From Roridomyces roridus (Eukaryota > Basidiomycota > Agaricomycetes > Agaricales > Mycenaceae), in the NCBI GenBank assembly GCA_029378245.1, contig JARKIF010000003.1, forward strand, positions 2,852,001 to 2,916,000: DNA of 64,000 nt, given 5' to 3'. Positions 32,833 through 43,983 of this stretch are shown here, piece after piece. The translations under genes and the position numbers were made by a program. The notes beneath the pieces are model-generated. The model saw only the letters and a program-made list of their open reading frames with translations, searched no databases and was not told where the DNA came from. Numbering within the stretch: the stretch's first letter is position 1; every line of letters starts with the position of its first letter.

Positions 32833-33170
32833 CAGCCGTTCTCCATGACAAGTGTCTCATCGGCAGACTTGTCTGAAGCGTCGGGAAACGTGGGCCGCAT
32901 ACTCCTGTGGGATGAGAAGAGTCAGTCTATGACCTTTGGCCCTCAAAAAAAGGTGAGCACGCACCTTGCGCGGCCTTTTCTCAATCTTTTCTCCTCCCGT
33001 CGCCACCCAAGCAGATAGAGTGTAGATCTTGCATGAAATCACTGCAGCGGAGGCCTTGAACAGACGGTGTCGCAGTCGGATTCTTTGAAGCTGAAATTGC
33101 CCGGAAGAGGTTGGGAAGAGGCAGGACATTCCGAGCGCGCCTCGGTCTGTCATTGTTGATACCATTGCCC
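32833..33170 (-). pseudogene. Unrecognised coding fragment, copy 2 (frameshifted)
   Basis: LFRAISASKNPTATPSVQG and KIEKRPRK before a GTGCGTGCTC donor mirror 27,496-27,690, and EYAAHVS opens the second exon. One extra C in the CCC after VS shifts the frame away from the DASDK.ADET ending, so the conserved C terminus is lost. Confidence 0.45.
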
Positions 33171-33800
33171 TCCGGGCACACCTGGATCCTCCGAGTCCGT
33201 TTCACCGACCTCATCCTCAATTCTGAGGAAGAATAAAAAGCATATGCCCTCCGGGCGCACCTTGACATTGTACTAACCCCAGCGCTGCACGGGGCGTCAC
33301 CTGCCGTCACCGGCGATCAGACTGGGAGGGTGATGAAATCAGACACGAAGCCATCGCAAAGTCCGCCACACACATGCAAGCAATGATGGTAAATTTGATG
33401 GCGGACGGACAATTGGCAATTCTAGACCTGGATACTCCGGATCCAGGAATTGATTGATCCTCCTCCTTTTCTTCCGCCCACTCAAGTGCTCAACGTTCAA
33501 CGCCAACCACCACGCCCTCTTGCAAAAAAAATCCCAACACTCATGCATTTTCCCTCCCGTGGTTTTCAAACGCGTCTAATCTACCCTCCGGAATACCCGC
33601 CCACTGCTCCTCGCATATCATCCACTCTCCCGTCATTTTTTCACGGCTCCGAGCCCCGTTCTCTGACGGCATAGTGGTCTCGAGCGGCATCGCCTTGAGC
33701 TTGCTCCTCAGACAAAATAGCCCTGTTTCTGCGGCAAGGCACCAATACGGACTTCCCTTGAGACGTGGAGATCCTTGACTCAAGAGCTGGACATTTCGAT

Positions 33801-34470
33801 CAATCCGGCCGTTGCGTCAAACCAGTAATCCACCATCCCCGATTGCAGAGCGCTCTGCGATGATCTCGGGTGGAAATCCAAGACTCTATTGCAAAATTCG
33901 ATCCGTATGCGACTTGAACTCTTTGCACAGGCGGAAAGAAAACCAGCCGCAGGGAATATTTGGATGTGAAAAACCAAGTACCTTATATCAAGAACAGAAA
34001 ACACGTCGGTGAGAAGATTCACCCATGTCCGGGAGCCACAAGTCGAATGTCGACAAGCACGTTATTGCTGGAATTCGCAAGCTGTGCCCACCAACATTCT
34101 ACCCTTCGCGGGGAGCCAATCGGCAGCATTGGCAATGCACAGATCATGTTCAAAAATACAAGGAGGAAGCAGTACGGGTGTCAAGAATGTGCTGCCGGTC
34201 CAAGCCGGTCCACAACTGCGCACTGGATCTGTTATCTCTGTCAGGAACGGACGTCGTTCGTGGTTTTTCTTGTCAAAATCGGACAGGGGGAATTCTCTTT
34301 TTATCGCCAATGGCGGTGACAGTCGAAATGTATGTCCTTGAATCCATGGTCACACAGAACGGCCGCACAGGGCGGTGGCCATCGCCGAGGCTCGAGGCTT
34401 TGTTATAAAATGTGCGCAAGGATTCTGGTAGACTCACCAGTGCTCCAAATCCTCCGCCCGCCATTCAACA
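33801..34470. other. Spacer upstream of the 604-aa orphan gene
   Basis: Several 80-130-codon frames overlap on both strands, none with family resemblance or a conserved counterpart. I see no gene here. Confidence 0.4.
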
Positions 34471-36334
34471 ATGCACATCCAGCCTACTCACCCGAGTTTC
34501 AACCCACCGACTCTCGAATCGGTGCTATCCATCATATCTTCTTCTACGACCCCTTGGACCCACAGCGATATCATTTCCCTGCACTCCGGAAAGCCAGCAC
34601 CCGAGGACCTCATCGAACAAAACACCTCCCTCGCCAACTTGGTCCGCGAGCGCAGCATCACACACGGATATTTCGCTGCTTGGAAACTCCTCGCCGACCT
34701 CATCTCTCCAGTCTCCGAGTCGGCCTCAGTCCTGCCTTCCGAGCTGGTAGCCGACGTCCTCAAGTGCATCGCGGTCTACAGCCGTATGCGCCAGACCGAC
34801 GAGGACTCCCAGCGCCGACCCACAGACCTCTCCATGGCTGTTACCAGAGAGTTGACGCGGGACTCGATTTATTGCGTCGGCGCAAAGAGTCTCGGAGGCA
34901 AGGAATGGGTCGGGAGCGAGGAGTACACGCCTGAAGCCCAACGGAAGTGGTCTGATACCAAGTTCGCGACGATGAGCCCATGCTCGTCTTTCGCTTGGCT
35001 TGGTCCGCAGCACAAAACGATTGCCAGGGACGATCTGAATGCCGCCGACGCGTTGGCTCTTCTCGGTGAGTTTCTTTGGTTATCAGCTACCGAATATGCG
35101 CTGACACACCGCAGGAACTGTCGATTACGACTATGACCGGGACGAAGCGTACTCACCTGGCTTCGCGCACGCCATGAAGATCGGGAGATCCTATATTGCA
35201 GATGGCCCACGTCGCATGCAGGCTTTCACGCTGGCTGCTTTCTTGAACCTCGACGTCCAGACCTATGTTCGTCAAATGCACGAGAACTGGGTGGCAGAAG
35301 AAAAGTCGAGGGTGAACGATAGTCCACGCTGCGAAATATCGCCTGCAGACTGGTTCGTCACGGTGGTCGCAGACTCCGGGAGCTTGGGTCCGTTTGGGTA
35401 CGAGACGTCTGCCGTATACAAGGACAGCAAAGGCGCGATGTTTGGAGCTTTATTCATGGGCCACTGCTTCGACCTCCTCTTCGACCGCATCTCCTCGAAC
35501 GCGATGTCCTCAGTCAAGTACCTCTCCGCAACTGGGGTCACTGAGCACGACGTCCACACCGCATTCGCTACGACCGTCGCAGATAGAACCGCACGCAGGG
35601 CTCTCGGAGTGCGCGACCTCGCGTTGTTTGGGGAAAATTCGGTCTTCTCCATGGGTGTTTGGTCGTCCTTTAACGGACGCTACCGGACGTGGGAGCGATT
35701 CGTCAAGTATATGCGCCAACTTGCACGCTCGACGGATCCCAAGGGGGAGCGGGTTCTCGAGATGGCGAGCGAGCTTCGTATGCTGCCAGACGGTGACACC
35801 GCAGACGTCGAGGAACTCTGGCACCGAGCTACTACACCAGGCGTCGAGAAGACGTTGATTCGTCGGGTAGCAGTGGTCCAAAACCCTTCACCTGCCCCCG
35901 AGTTGATGCATCTTCCTCAACCAACTCTCTGCGCCGCCTGCGAGCTTGGATTCCGCACTGCGCTCGAGGCCTCCGAGACGGACCAAGTTCACGTAGCTGC
36001 AGAACTCCCAGCCGCCTCAATCTCTTCCCCCGCCGTCGCACGCGCAGCAGCCATTCGACGGGCAGCGATATTCGCCACTGAGCCCACTTGCTGTGACCCC
36101 TGCGCCTCGAGAATCGGATGCTGGGCGGATTCCAGCGCACACACAGTCCTCACGGCGCTGATGAAGAGCGACCAGAACACTTCCGCGTCAGAGTGGATGC
36201 TCCAGTGCCACGGGGCTTGGGCTGTGACGACGTGGCCGGTGTCAGTTGCTACGGTATTGTCTGGGTTCGATTTGATTTGCCTTGCAACGCAGGAGAATGG
36301 GGCGATGGGGCAGAGGGATTTCGTAGATTGTTGA
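34471..36334 (+). CDS. Unrecognised protein, 604 aa, two exons
   Basis: Exons 34471-35065 and 35115-36334, joined by a 49-nt GTGAGT..CAG intron that keeps the frame (LALLG-TVDYDYD). I do not recognise the family. The N-terminal ~200 residues are mostly helical (DLIEQNTSLANLVRERS, YFAAWKLLADLIS). The middle holds a DYDYDRDEAYSPGF acidic stretch and a well-ordered block (ADWFVTVVADSGSLGPFGYE, GALFMGHCFDLLFDR). The C-terminal ~130 residues carry a CAAC pair and a CCDPCASRIGC cluster that could bind a metal or form disulfides. No signal peptide and no clear TM helix. ATG 34471 is the first in frame. It stands alone between the DUF6535 region and the F-box array, is single copy here and has no lesions, so it is probably an expressed gene. 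Confidence 0.75.
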
Positions 36335-36478
36335 CGAGGTGGAAGCCCGTAGATTTTTAGAAGAGATTTGCGATTTATTAGTAATGCCTTGTGTAATGAA
36401 TGTCAGATTCCCTTGAAAAGTCCCAGCTACAGTGGGAAAGTTTCAGCTCATGACGGTTCCGAGCAAAAGGCGACATCA

Positions 36479-36494
36479 GTGATAACGGCATTGG
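36479..36494 (+). promoter_or_regulatory. Shared upstream motif of the F-box array
   Basis: 'gtgataacggcattgg' lies 40 bp before the ATG at 36534. The same 16-mer occurs 44 bp before the F-box start at 43,984, and 'gtgatgacggcattcg' occurs 51 bp before the one at 42,039. Position and conservation suggest a promoter element, but common descent of the flank explains it equally well. Confidence 0.4.
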
Positions 36495-36533
36495 ACAAGC
36501 ACGACCATCGTGAACGACTTGTCCTTAACCGCC

Positions 36534-38112
36534 ATGTCCGCTCACGAACGAGTCCCCAACGAACTTTGGCTCGAAATTTTCGGGCTTATTCCTCAGGACT
36601 CCCTCAAACACATCCATGCCACCGACAGAAAGTTCGCCAACGTATCCCGGGCGCTCCTTTTCAGCCATCTAGTGTTTCATCCCTACCATCTCGACCAGGT
36701 GGAACGGCGCCTCACTCTTCCTTCTCCCGACGGCGTTCAACTTGCACTAGATCGCTTGAACTTTTGGTCATCCGACGATATTTCCCCGTATGTCCGGGAA
36801 TGCACCATCGCTCCACGTTGCTGGCGCGCGGGAGAAGCTGGCTCAGTGCTGCTGGAGCACACAGACTCGCCTCACATCCTCATGATCTCGTTCATGGACC
36901 TCCTAGCCAAGTTCACCGCTCTCAAGAAGCTGTCTGCCCGTCAAGCGCATTTCACTCAAGCGGGACTTGTGAGCCTCTGCCAGTTACCGCTGCTGACGGA
37001 ACTCGCGACCCGTTGGTGCGATATAGTCCCCGGGGAGACCATCGATGCCACAAGTCTCCAATTGCGCACAACGAAGCTTCTTCATCATGCTGACGTCGGA
37101 GTTGCGTGGGATGAAGACAAACTGTGCACTCTGTGGCTGTCGATCGTTCATCGTGAGTGCCTGCAGGAGTTGCAATTGACGGGCAGCGGCTCTGGCTTTG
37201 AAGGCCCGGCCTTCCCCAATGTGTCTCGTTTGGGACTTGGCCCCAACTTCTCGACTATGAATCGGAATCTGGCCACTTTGTCGAGATTCCCTGCGGTTCG
37301 CAAGCTCTGGCTTCAGGGATTGGGAGAATTCCAGTACCAGTCCACGGATGCATCGTCGTTGCATGGTCACGATGTTCTGCCCCTGTTGCAGGAGTACAGC
37401 GGAAGCTGGAAACCGTTGCATATGTTCCTTCCAAAGCCCACACTCGCCTGCCTTGACATCCACTTTTGCACCCCTGAGGAACTGTCCTCCCAACTCCGCG
37501 AGGAATATAGGCATATCACTTCGCTATATGCGACGCTCATCGACCTGGACCAACAAACACTGAACACCATTTGTACATGTTTGCCCGAGCTGACCGAGCT
37601 TCACATTCGGATATACACCTTCGACGATGCCCAAAGGGAAGATGGTTTCAATCCCAAGGTGTGTTGAAAGGATCCCATTTTCCCCCGGACACCACTGACA
37701 TGAGGATCATGTCACCAGGCCACCAGTTTCTTTTCCACATTCGGAACTACTCTGACGAGCCTCCCGCCCACTCTCAAGCGCCTCGCCATTGCATGGGAGT
37801 TCGAATTCGAGTCCGACGATGCGCAGGTTGTCTATCCGGGACCTAAGCACATACCCGACTTTCTTGCGATGCGGGATAAGCTCAGGAAAAGATGTCCGGC
37901 GCTGAGGACGCTCTGGCTCGATGGGCATCATTTCATATTTCGGTGGCGTCAGTTGCTGGACAGAGAGGAGATGGAGCAGCAAAACGAAATCAAAGCCAGT
38001 GAGTCAACTTTCGGGCTCGATATCACTATTTGCGTGCTAACTTGCTTCGAATTACTTAGCTGAGATCGAAAACCTGCGAGAAAGGTTCAAGGATTTTTGG
38101 GAGGGGCGGTGA
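36534..38112 (+). CDS. F-box protein, array member 1, 485 aa
   Basis: Exons 36534-37658, 37719-37998 and 38060-38112 (introns of 60 and 61 nt). An F-box opens the protein (ERVPNELWLEIFGLIPQDSL, residues ~5-25, with RALLFSHLVFHPY closing it). About 330 residues of irregular leucine-rich repeats follow (LVSLCQLPLLTELATRWC, FPAVRKLWL, CLPELTELHIRI). The short second exon carries RCPALRTLWLDGHHF and the last exon ends RERFKDFWEGR. It should act as an SCF substrate adaptor; the target is unknown. ATG 36534 is chosen because the conserved MS(A/S)HERVPNE start of all array members lies there. The frame has no lesions. It is a sister of the copies at 39.4, 42.0, 44.0 and 63.5 kb. Confidence 0.87.
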
Positions 38113-38289
38113 AGGAAAGGCTACATCGTTGAGTTACACTGGGCGCTCTGACTCCAATTTCTTGTTGCCTTGAGCTACCTGGAGCATTCCAGGTGTCGAA
38201 GACTATGTACCTTCTTTCGTGCTGAGATCTCTTGGATTGGGACATGCGTGGTGACACCTAGGCCCGAATCCAGCTCATCGTACCAAAAG

Positions 38290-39145
38290 CTATAGTACTG
38301 TCGATTTTGAGGGTCCTTGGTGGACAAAACCTGGAATTGTGCAGGCATGTGTGGTTCTTTCTTCAAATCTCAACAAAAGTCTCAAGATCTTGAAAGATTT
38401 GGCTCATTTTGAAAGTTGAATCAAGTTCTTGCAACATCCATTGATATCTTGCTAGTTTTTGCACGATGTGGTATTTCAAGGAGGGTTCAAGTGATATTTT
38501 CTGCACTGCAAGGATGCAAGATCTTGTGAGTCAGACAACAAGTGGAAACAGATAAAAAATTGACACTGGAATCAAAAATTCTGTGGTGTGTCACAAGATC
38601 TTGGAAGGTTAAAGGCGGCAAGTGTCGCAGTAAATCCCACATGCCAATCAATGATTTTCTGATTGCCCCCCACTCAGGCTGTTGATCCGTTGGCAGCCGA
38701 ACCGCCAGGAAACTGATAGATCACACTTTTGCGCCCTTCAACATAAATGATTGATCGCAGTATGCGGCTTGAGCTCGGCCACCACGGCACCACCAACTCT
38801 GGTGAGATCTTGCATCCCTATTAGACTCAATGGGCCATATTTTGACTTTCAATCCTTCAAAATCTTTGAACATTCGCTGCAAATCAGTGGAGTCAAAATG
38901 AGTCAGTGGAACTTGCACAAACTTTCAAGGTCCTGGGGGGAGAAAATTCACAAGATCTTGCAAGATGATGGTAAAATAATGCCAGGGAAAGTTGACAATC
39001 ATCCAATATCTTCCAAGATCTTGAACAAACTGGAAAATCTTGCCAAATCTTGCAAGATCTTCGAAGATGTCACGGAAATGATGGTGCTGGCAACAAGAAA
39101 ACACCTTTTGTCCACCAAGGGCCTTCATAGTCGATGGAGTTCCTT
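38290..39145. repeat. Large imperfect inverted repeat between F-box genes
   Basis: 'gtccttggtggacaaaa' at about 38,311-38,327 has its reverse complement at about 39,105-39,121. Further inside, 'aagatcttgaaagatttgg' on the left matches, inverted, 'caaatcttgcaagatcttcg' (39,045-39,064). 'tgcaagatcttgtga' (38,516-38,530) matches, inverted, the part near 38,950-38,965. Arms of 200 bp or more with indels suggest a fold-back or MITE-like element. The 159-codon frame inside is low in complexity and not treated as a gene. Confidence 0.6.
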
Positions 39146-39405
39146 TGAAAGCTGTTTTGTAAAGTGTCAGCCGCAGGAAATTTCGCTCGGGTGCATGGGT
39201 CTTCGGATCGAAGGTCAATATCGGTGGTGACGGCGGCATGAATGGTGAACGCTGGTGGTTGCTGGAATCTCATCGAAGCTAAATCCCGTTTTTTTTTTGG
39301 TGCAGAAATGAACGATTTGGCGTGTTGAATGGGACCAGCAGGATCAGGGAGTAAGATCCGAGTCAGTGATGGCATCATGTCTCATCAGAGCTGCCTCCTG
39401 CCACC

Positions 39406-41818
39406 ATGTCCGCTCACGATCGAGTCCCCAACGAACTTTGGCTCGAAATATTCAAGCTCCTCCCCCGAGACGCCTTGAAAGCCGTCTATTCGACTGCCAG
39501 ACAGTTCACCACTCCATCCCGTGCACTCCTTTTCACCCATCTCGTGTTTCAGTAATACACGCGGAGCTGTCAAACGGCTGATCGGCAGTGGATGATGGCG
39601 GAAGCCAGTGCCGGCTAGCAAACCCATTGCCGCTCTGCAGTGGATGTCACTGGCTTCCGGCGGGACTCAGTGGAATCCATCGGAATCCAATACATCGAGT
39701 TCTTCCGTCGGCGGGTGTTCGGCTACGGTTCACTTTCCGAACCCATTCCTGTGCGCATTGCGCAGAGTCAATGCCTGACTGGAATCACTGGATGCACAGG
39801 TGAAATCAAGGTGAAATGCCAGCGGATTCCACTGGATTCCAGCGGGATTCCTGGATCTCTGAGGCTTTCACAAGCCGAACCTTCTTTCTAATGTGTCATT
39901 GACTTTCCAACATTGAACAGCATCAAAATATCGTCACATTGAATCATATTCAACCCATCAAAGCTCTTGAAAGACAGACGAGCATAATGGAATCCACCAA
40001 AAGCCGACGGCATCCACTGGCATCCATCATCAGCACATCAGTGGTTGTTCAATCAGTGCCTTGATTTGCACGGTGTTGAGCCCCCATTATTGATACAGTT
40101 ACATATTAGAAACATAGGTAGGCTTCTATCATATGTAGTCAAAATCTCATTCGAAATTTTCAATACTCTTGAAAAGACCAGTGGAATCCAGCGGCTGAAC
40201 TTTGGTAATATGATTTGATGGAAGCCAGCGGCGATCATCAGAATGGGTCAACGATCCGTCGGCAAACGATGTCAATCACTGTCTGCCAACGGCCGCCAAT
40301 GTCCATCGGGGGCCACCGGTGGCCGCCAGCGACTCTTCCAGCGGCGGGTATATTACTCTGTTTTACCCCTACGATTGCGACGTTCCCCTAGCATTGCGAG
40401 ACCACCTCGGTCTCACTGGCTCCGACGGCGTTCAAAGTGCACTGGACCGTCTAGCATTCTGGTCCTCCGACGAAATCGCGCCGTTTGTCAGAGAATGCAC
40501 CGTAGCCCCTCCGCGTCAGGGATACGCAGAGCCACTCCCCATCCTCATGACCTCGTTCATGGACGCCCTAGGCAAGTTCACAGGTCTCCAGAAGCTCTCT
40601 GCGCATCTATCCAAGCTTACTCAAGCGGGAGTCGCCCACCTCTGTCGAATTCCCCTCCTGACAGAGATTGTGATCGAAGGGTGCGGTATTATCCCGGCCG
40701 ACACCACCATCGACACCACAAATCTGGAATTGCGCACGGAAAAACTCGTTTATCGCAACGGCGCGTTATTCTACGATGACCGGAATCTATGCCTCACGAT
40801 CGTTCATCATGGGCATCTGCGCGAGTTGGAAGTGACGGACAACGGTACCGGCGCCGCGAGCAACACCCTAGCTCACGGCGATGCGTTTCCAAACGTCTAT
40901 AAATTAACGATCGCCATGAACTTCTCCACCATGACCCAAAATCTCCTCATTTTGTCCAAATTCCCAGCTGTCTGCGAGCTGCAGCTTAGCGGATGGGAAT
41001 TCCAAGTCAAATACGAGTCCAGCGAGGAGCCGACCGTCAACGTCTCGGATGTATTGCCTCTGTTGAGGGAGTACCGTGGGCCCTGCACGCCTTTGCACCT
41101 CTTTCTCTCCAAGAGCACACTCGCGCGCCTCGTCATCGACGCTTGTCCACTCGAAGATTTCATTTTCCAGTTCGGCGGGACATATGGCCATATCACGGCG
41201 CTGGACGCGACCGTCTACGATCTGAACCAGGGCGCTCTCAGCACGATCTGCAGCTGTTTGCCTGCGCTGATTGACCTCCGCATCAAAGTGTTGAACCAGA
41301 TTGAATTCGAAGAGGATGACTTTCGGGACAGCAACTCTGTGGTGCGTCGAGTCCATTTCCCCCCTCCATTGACGTCTCACAATAATATATTATACCTATC
41401 AGGCGACGGACTTCTTCTCCACGCTCGCCAATACGCTGGGGCTCCCGTCAACGCTGCAGCGTCTGGCGATTTCATGGGATTTTATAGGATTCGACTCGCT
41501 TGATGATTATGACGAGGGACCGGTCGCCTGGCCAGAAGCAATACCCGACTTTGTCACGATCCGGGATACGCTCAAGGAAAGATGTCCGCCACTGAGGACT
41601 CTCTGGTTTGACTGGCAGGATTTTATGTTCAAGTGGCGTCAGTTGCTGGATAGGGATGAGATGGAGCAGAAGAATGAAATCGAAGCAGGTGAGTGGACTT
41701 TCGAGATCGTCATTAACGCTCCACTGATTTGCCGCAACCAGCTGAGATCGAGGACCTACGGGCAAAGTTCGAGGATTTCTGGGAGGGCCGACTGGGTGTT
41801 TCGAATTCAATTTCTTGA
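39406..41818 (+). CDS. F-box protein, array member 2, interrupted by an element that may be spliced (502 aa model)
   Basis: ATG 39406 starts the F-box (DRVPNELWLEIFKLLPRDAL, then RALLFTHLVF). After 39,550 a ~0.8 kb inverted-repeat element follows, and the conserved frame resumes at about 40,360 (PYDCDVPLALRDHLGL...). Unspliced, the protein ends at a TAA just inside the element. A donor (ca|GTAATA, 39,552) in the left terminus and an acceptor (ttccAG, 40,340-40,341) in the right terminus would remove 790 nt and keep the frame, adding only HGGYITLFY. Model exons: 39406-39551, 40342-41341, 41403-41688, 41742-41818. The rest is intact (LRR-like body, RCPPLRTLWFDWQDF, end EDFWEGRLGVSNSIS). Whether this splice occurs needs transcript data; otherwise only a 49-aa F-box peptide results. 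Confidence 0.6.
39550..40360. mobile_element. Non-autonomous inverted-repeat element (~0.8 kb) inside an F-box gene
   Basis: Left terminus CAGTAATACACGCGGAGCTG, right terminus (reverse complement) CAGAGTAATATACCCGCCGC: a near match of about 18 bp with small differences. Internally 'tggaatccagcgg'-like units recur in both orientations (39,665; 39,830; 40,186; 40,215). No transposase frame. Both ends begin CAG as in hAT-type elements, but a clean 8-bp target duplication is not visible, only TTT on both sides. Class assignment is tentative; the insertion itself is clear from alignment with paralogues. Confidence 0.7.
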
Positions 41819-41972
41819 GCTGGGGGTAGAAGTTGTAATATGTGAGATCTCTTCGGAGTCTCTGGAAATTTGTTTTCTGTGGGTAGGTAATACATTTCTT
41901 GAGAACCTCGTGTTTTCGCATCCCTCCAACATCCCTCTGGAAACTTGAAAGTGTAGGCATTTGTCGAGGGAA

Positions 41973-41988
41973 GTGATGACGGCATTCG
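41973..41988 (+). promoter_or_regulatory. Shared upstream motif, F-box member 3
   Basis: 'gtgatgacggcattcg', 51 bp ahead of ATG 42039; counterpart of the motif at 36,479 and 43,925. Confidence 0.4.
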
Positions 41989-42038
41989 GACCAAACAAGA
42001 ACATCGTGAATGATGTGGCACTCTTGTCCTGAATCACC

Positions 42039-43650
42039 ATGTCGAAACGATTGCCCATCGAGCTGTGGCACGAAATCCTGCTGCTTATTTCTCGGGAGCG
42101 ACGACGGGACCTCGAACACGTCTACGCGACCGACCGCACGCTGAGGGCTATATCCCGGCCGCTCCTTTTCAGCCACCTCGTCTTCCACCCGTACCATCGA
42201 GTCGCGACTGAGAACCAGGCCCACCCCGAGCCCGCTCTTCCTTCTCCCGAGGCAGTCCAATTTGCACTGGACCGCTTGGAATTCTGGTCTTCCGACGAAA
42301 TCGCCCCGTTTGTCCAGGAATGCGAGGTCGCTCCGCGGTACCGATACTGCGAGTCAGAAGAGGAGGCTGAGCTCCAGCCGCACACAGACTCGCTTCACAT
42401 CCTCATGACTTCGTTTTTGAACTGCTTGCGCAAGTTCACCAATATCAAGAAGTTCTCCGCAGAGTCCGCGAATTTCACTCAAGCGGGACTGTGCAACCTC
42501 TGTCAGTTACCGCTGCTGAGGGAAGTCGTAATCAGGTGGTGCAATATCGTCCCGGGAGAGACCATCGACATGACAGGTCTAGAATTGCCCACGCTCAAGC
42601 TGGTTTATTGGGCCGGTGGCGATGCGAGTCAAGGCCCAAACAACCTATGGCTGACGGTTGTTAACCGCAAGCATCTCCGTGAGCTGGAGTGGAGTGGAAC
42701 CGCCGCTGGAGACGCCGTATCGCAAGGCCCAGCGTTCTCCAATGTGCATACTTTGGCATTCAGCGCGAACCTTGGCACCATGAACCTCAATCTCGCCCTT
42801 TTGTCAAAATTCCCAGCGGTTCGCACGCTCCGGGGCAGTGGATGGGGAGACTCCAACGACGAGCCTGCCGATGTTCCGTTGTGGCGTGTTTCGGATGTGT
42901 TGCCTCTTTTGCAGGAATACCGCGGAACCTGCAGGTTCTTGAAAACATTCCTTCCGAAGCCGACACTCGCGCGGCTTGTCCTCGACGACGGCCTTACCAC
43001 CCCTGGGATCTTGCTGTCCCAGCTCGATGGGCAATATGGCCATATCACATCGCTAGACGCGACGCTCACCAACCTAGACCACCACGTCTTGAGCACCATC
43101 TGTATTTCCTTGCCTGGGCTGATCGACCTCCGCATTCGGATTGGGTACCTCGAAGATGACGAAATTGACGAGTACGAGAATGGTGTCAACACCCGGGTGC
43201 GTCGATTCAATTTCCAATCCTTTCTTCTGCATAGACATGTCTCACAATAATTTTATCCAGGCAACGGATTTCTTCTCCACGTTGAAGGATACGCACAGAC
43301 TCCCGTCGACGCTACAGCGCCTCGCCCTTTCGTGGGAGTTTGATTTCGAATATTTCGAAGACAATGAGCAAGGTCCACCGACTGCCTTGCCGGAGAACGT
43401 ACCCGATTTTTTCGAGATAAGGGAGAAGCTTAGAGAAAGATGTCCGGCGCTGAGGACACTCTGGCTTGATGGGCATGATTTTATGTTCAAGTGGCGTCAA
43501 ATGGTGGACAGAGAGGAAGTGGAACAAGAGAATGAAATTGAAGCTAGTGAGTGGCCCTCGGGACACGATATTGACACCCTGACTTACTGTGAACTAGGTG
43601 AGATCTTCTACGTACGGGAAAAGTTCGAGGATTTCTGGCAGGGACGGTGA
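42039..43650 (+). CDS. F-box protein, array member 3, 498 aa
   Basis: Exons 42039-43196, 43261-43546 and 43598-43650 (introns 64 and 51 nt, at the same positions as in members 1 and 2). The F-box is slightly changed at its start (MSKRLPIELWHEILLLISRE) and closes with RPLLFSHLVFHPY. The LRR-like body (LCNLCQLPLLREVVIRWC, FPAVRTLRGSG, LPGLIDLRIRI) and the ends RCPALRTLWLDGHDF and REKFEDFWQGR are complete. No lesions are seen. The role is inferred from the family: SCF adaptor with unknown target. Confidence 0.87.
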
Positions 43651-43924
43651 AGGAAAGGTTGATGATGGGGGATTCCGACTTTCAATTTCTTGTCTTCTTG
43701 AGCTGCCAGTGTGGGCAGAACTGCACGTCACAGACTTCAGAGTCCATTCGAACATTTTTTGGTGAGATATCTCTCTCGAACTGGCCAGTGGCCATGGCTT
43801 CTTGTAAGTCGGCGCGCCATCATTGAATTTTTGGGGGATCCTGTATTCTCGGCGTCGCAGCTCTTTGTGGAGTGCGCTAGAGGCTCATGCGACCAACATG
43901 CGACTCTTGCTTGTGCCGACATCA

Positions 43925-43940
43925 GTGATAACGGCATTGG
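43925..43940 (+). promoter_or_regulatory. Shared upstream motif, F-box member 4
   Basis: 'gtgataacggcattgg', identical to 36,479-36,494 and also followed by 'caagcacgaccatcg'. Confidence 0.4.
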
Positions 43941-43983
43941 CCAAGCACGACCATCGATCACGACACTCTTGTTCTTGATCACC

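Larger units (their letters stand above)
31600..33800. repeat. Segmental duplication, unit at 31.6-33.8 kb
   Basis: Homologous to 26,110-28,130. Within it the piece around 31,990-32,130 is repeated at 32,210-32,340 ('cggattggcat', 'gatgagtgacgggg.aacgaa'), an internal tandem duplication not seen in the other units. The right end (33,540-33,800) matches 27,840-28,130. The stretch 33,462-33,530 also resembles 6,440-6,520. Confidence 0.75.

Noticed and set aside
34009..34408. Overlapping frames of 110-127 codons upstream of the orphan gene
   Set aside because: They overlap each other on both strands, with no conserved counterpart and no splice evidence.
38751..39230. 159-codon plus-strand frame
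   Set aside because: Lies inside the fold-back repeat, low in complexity, with no paralogue or domain.
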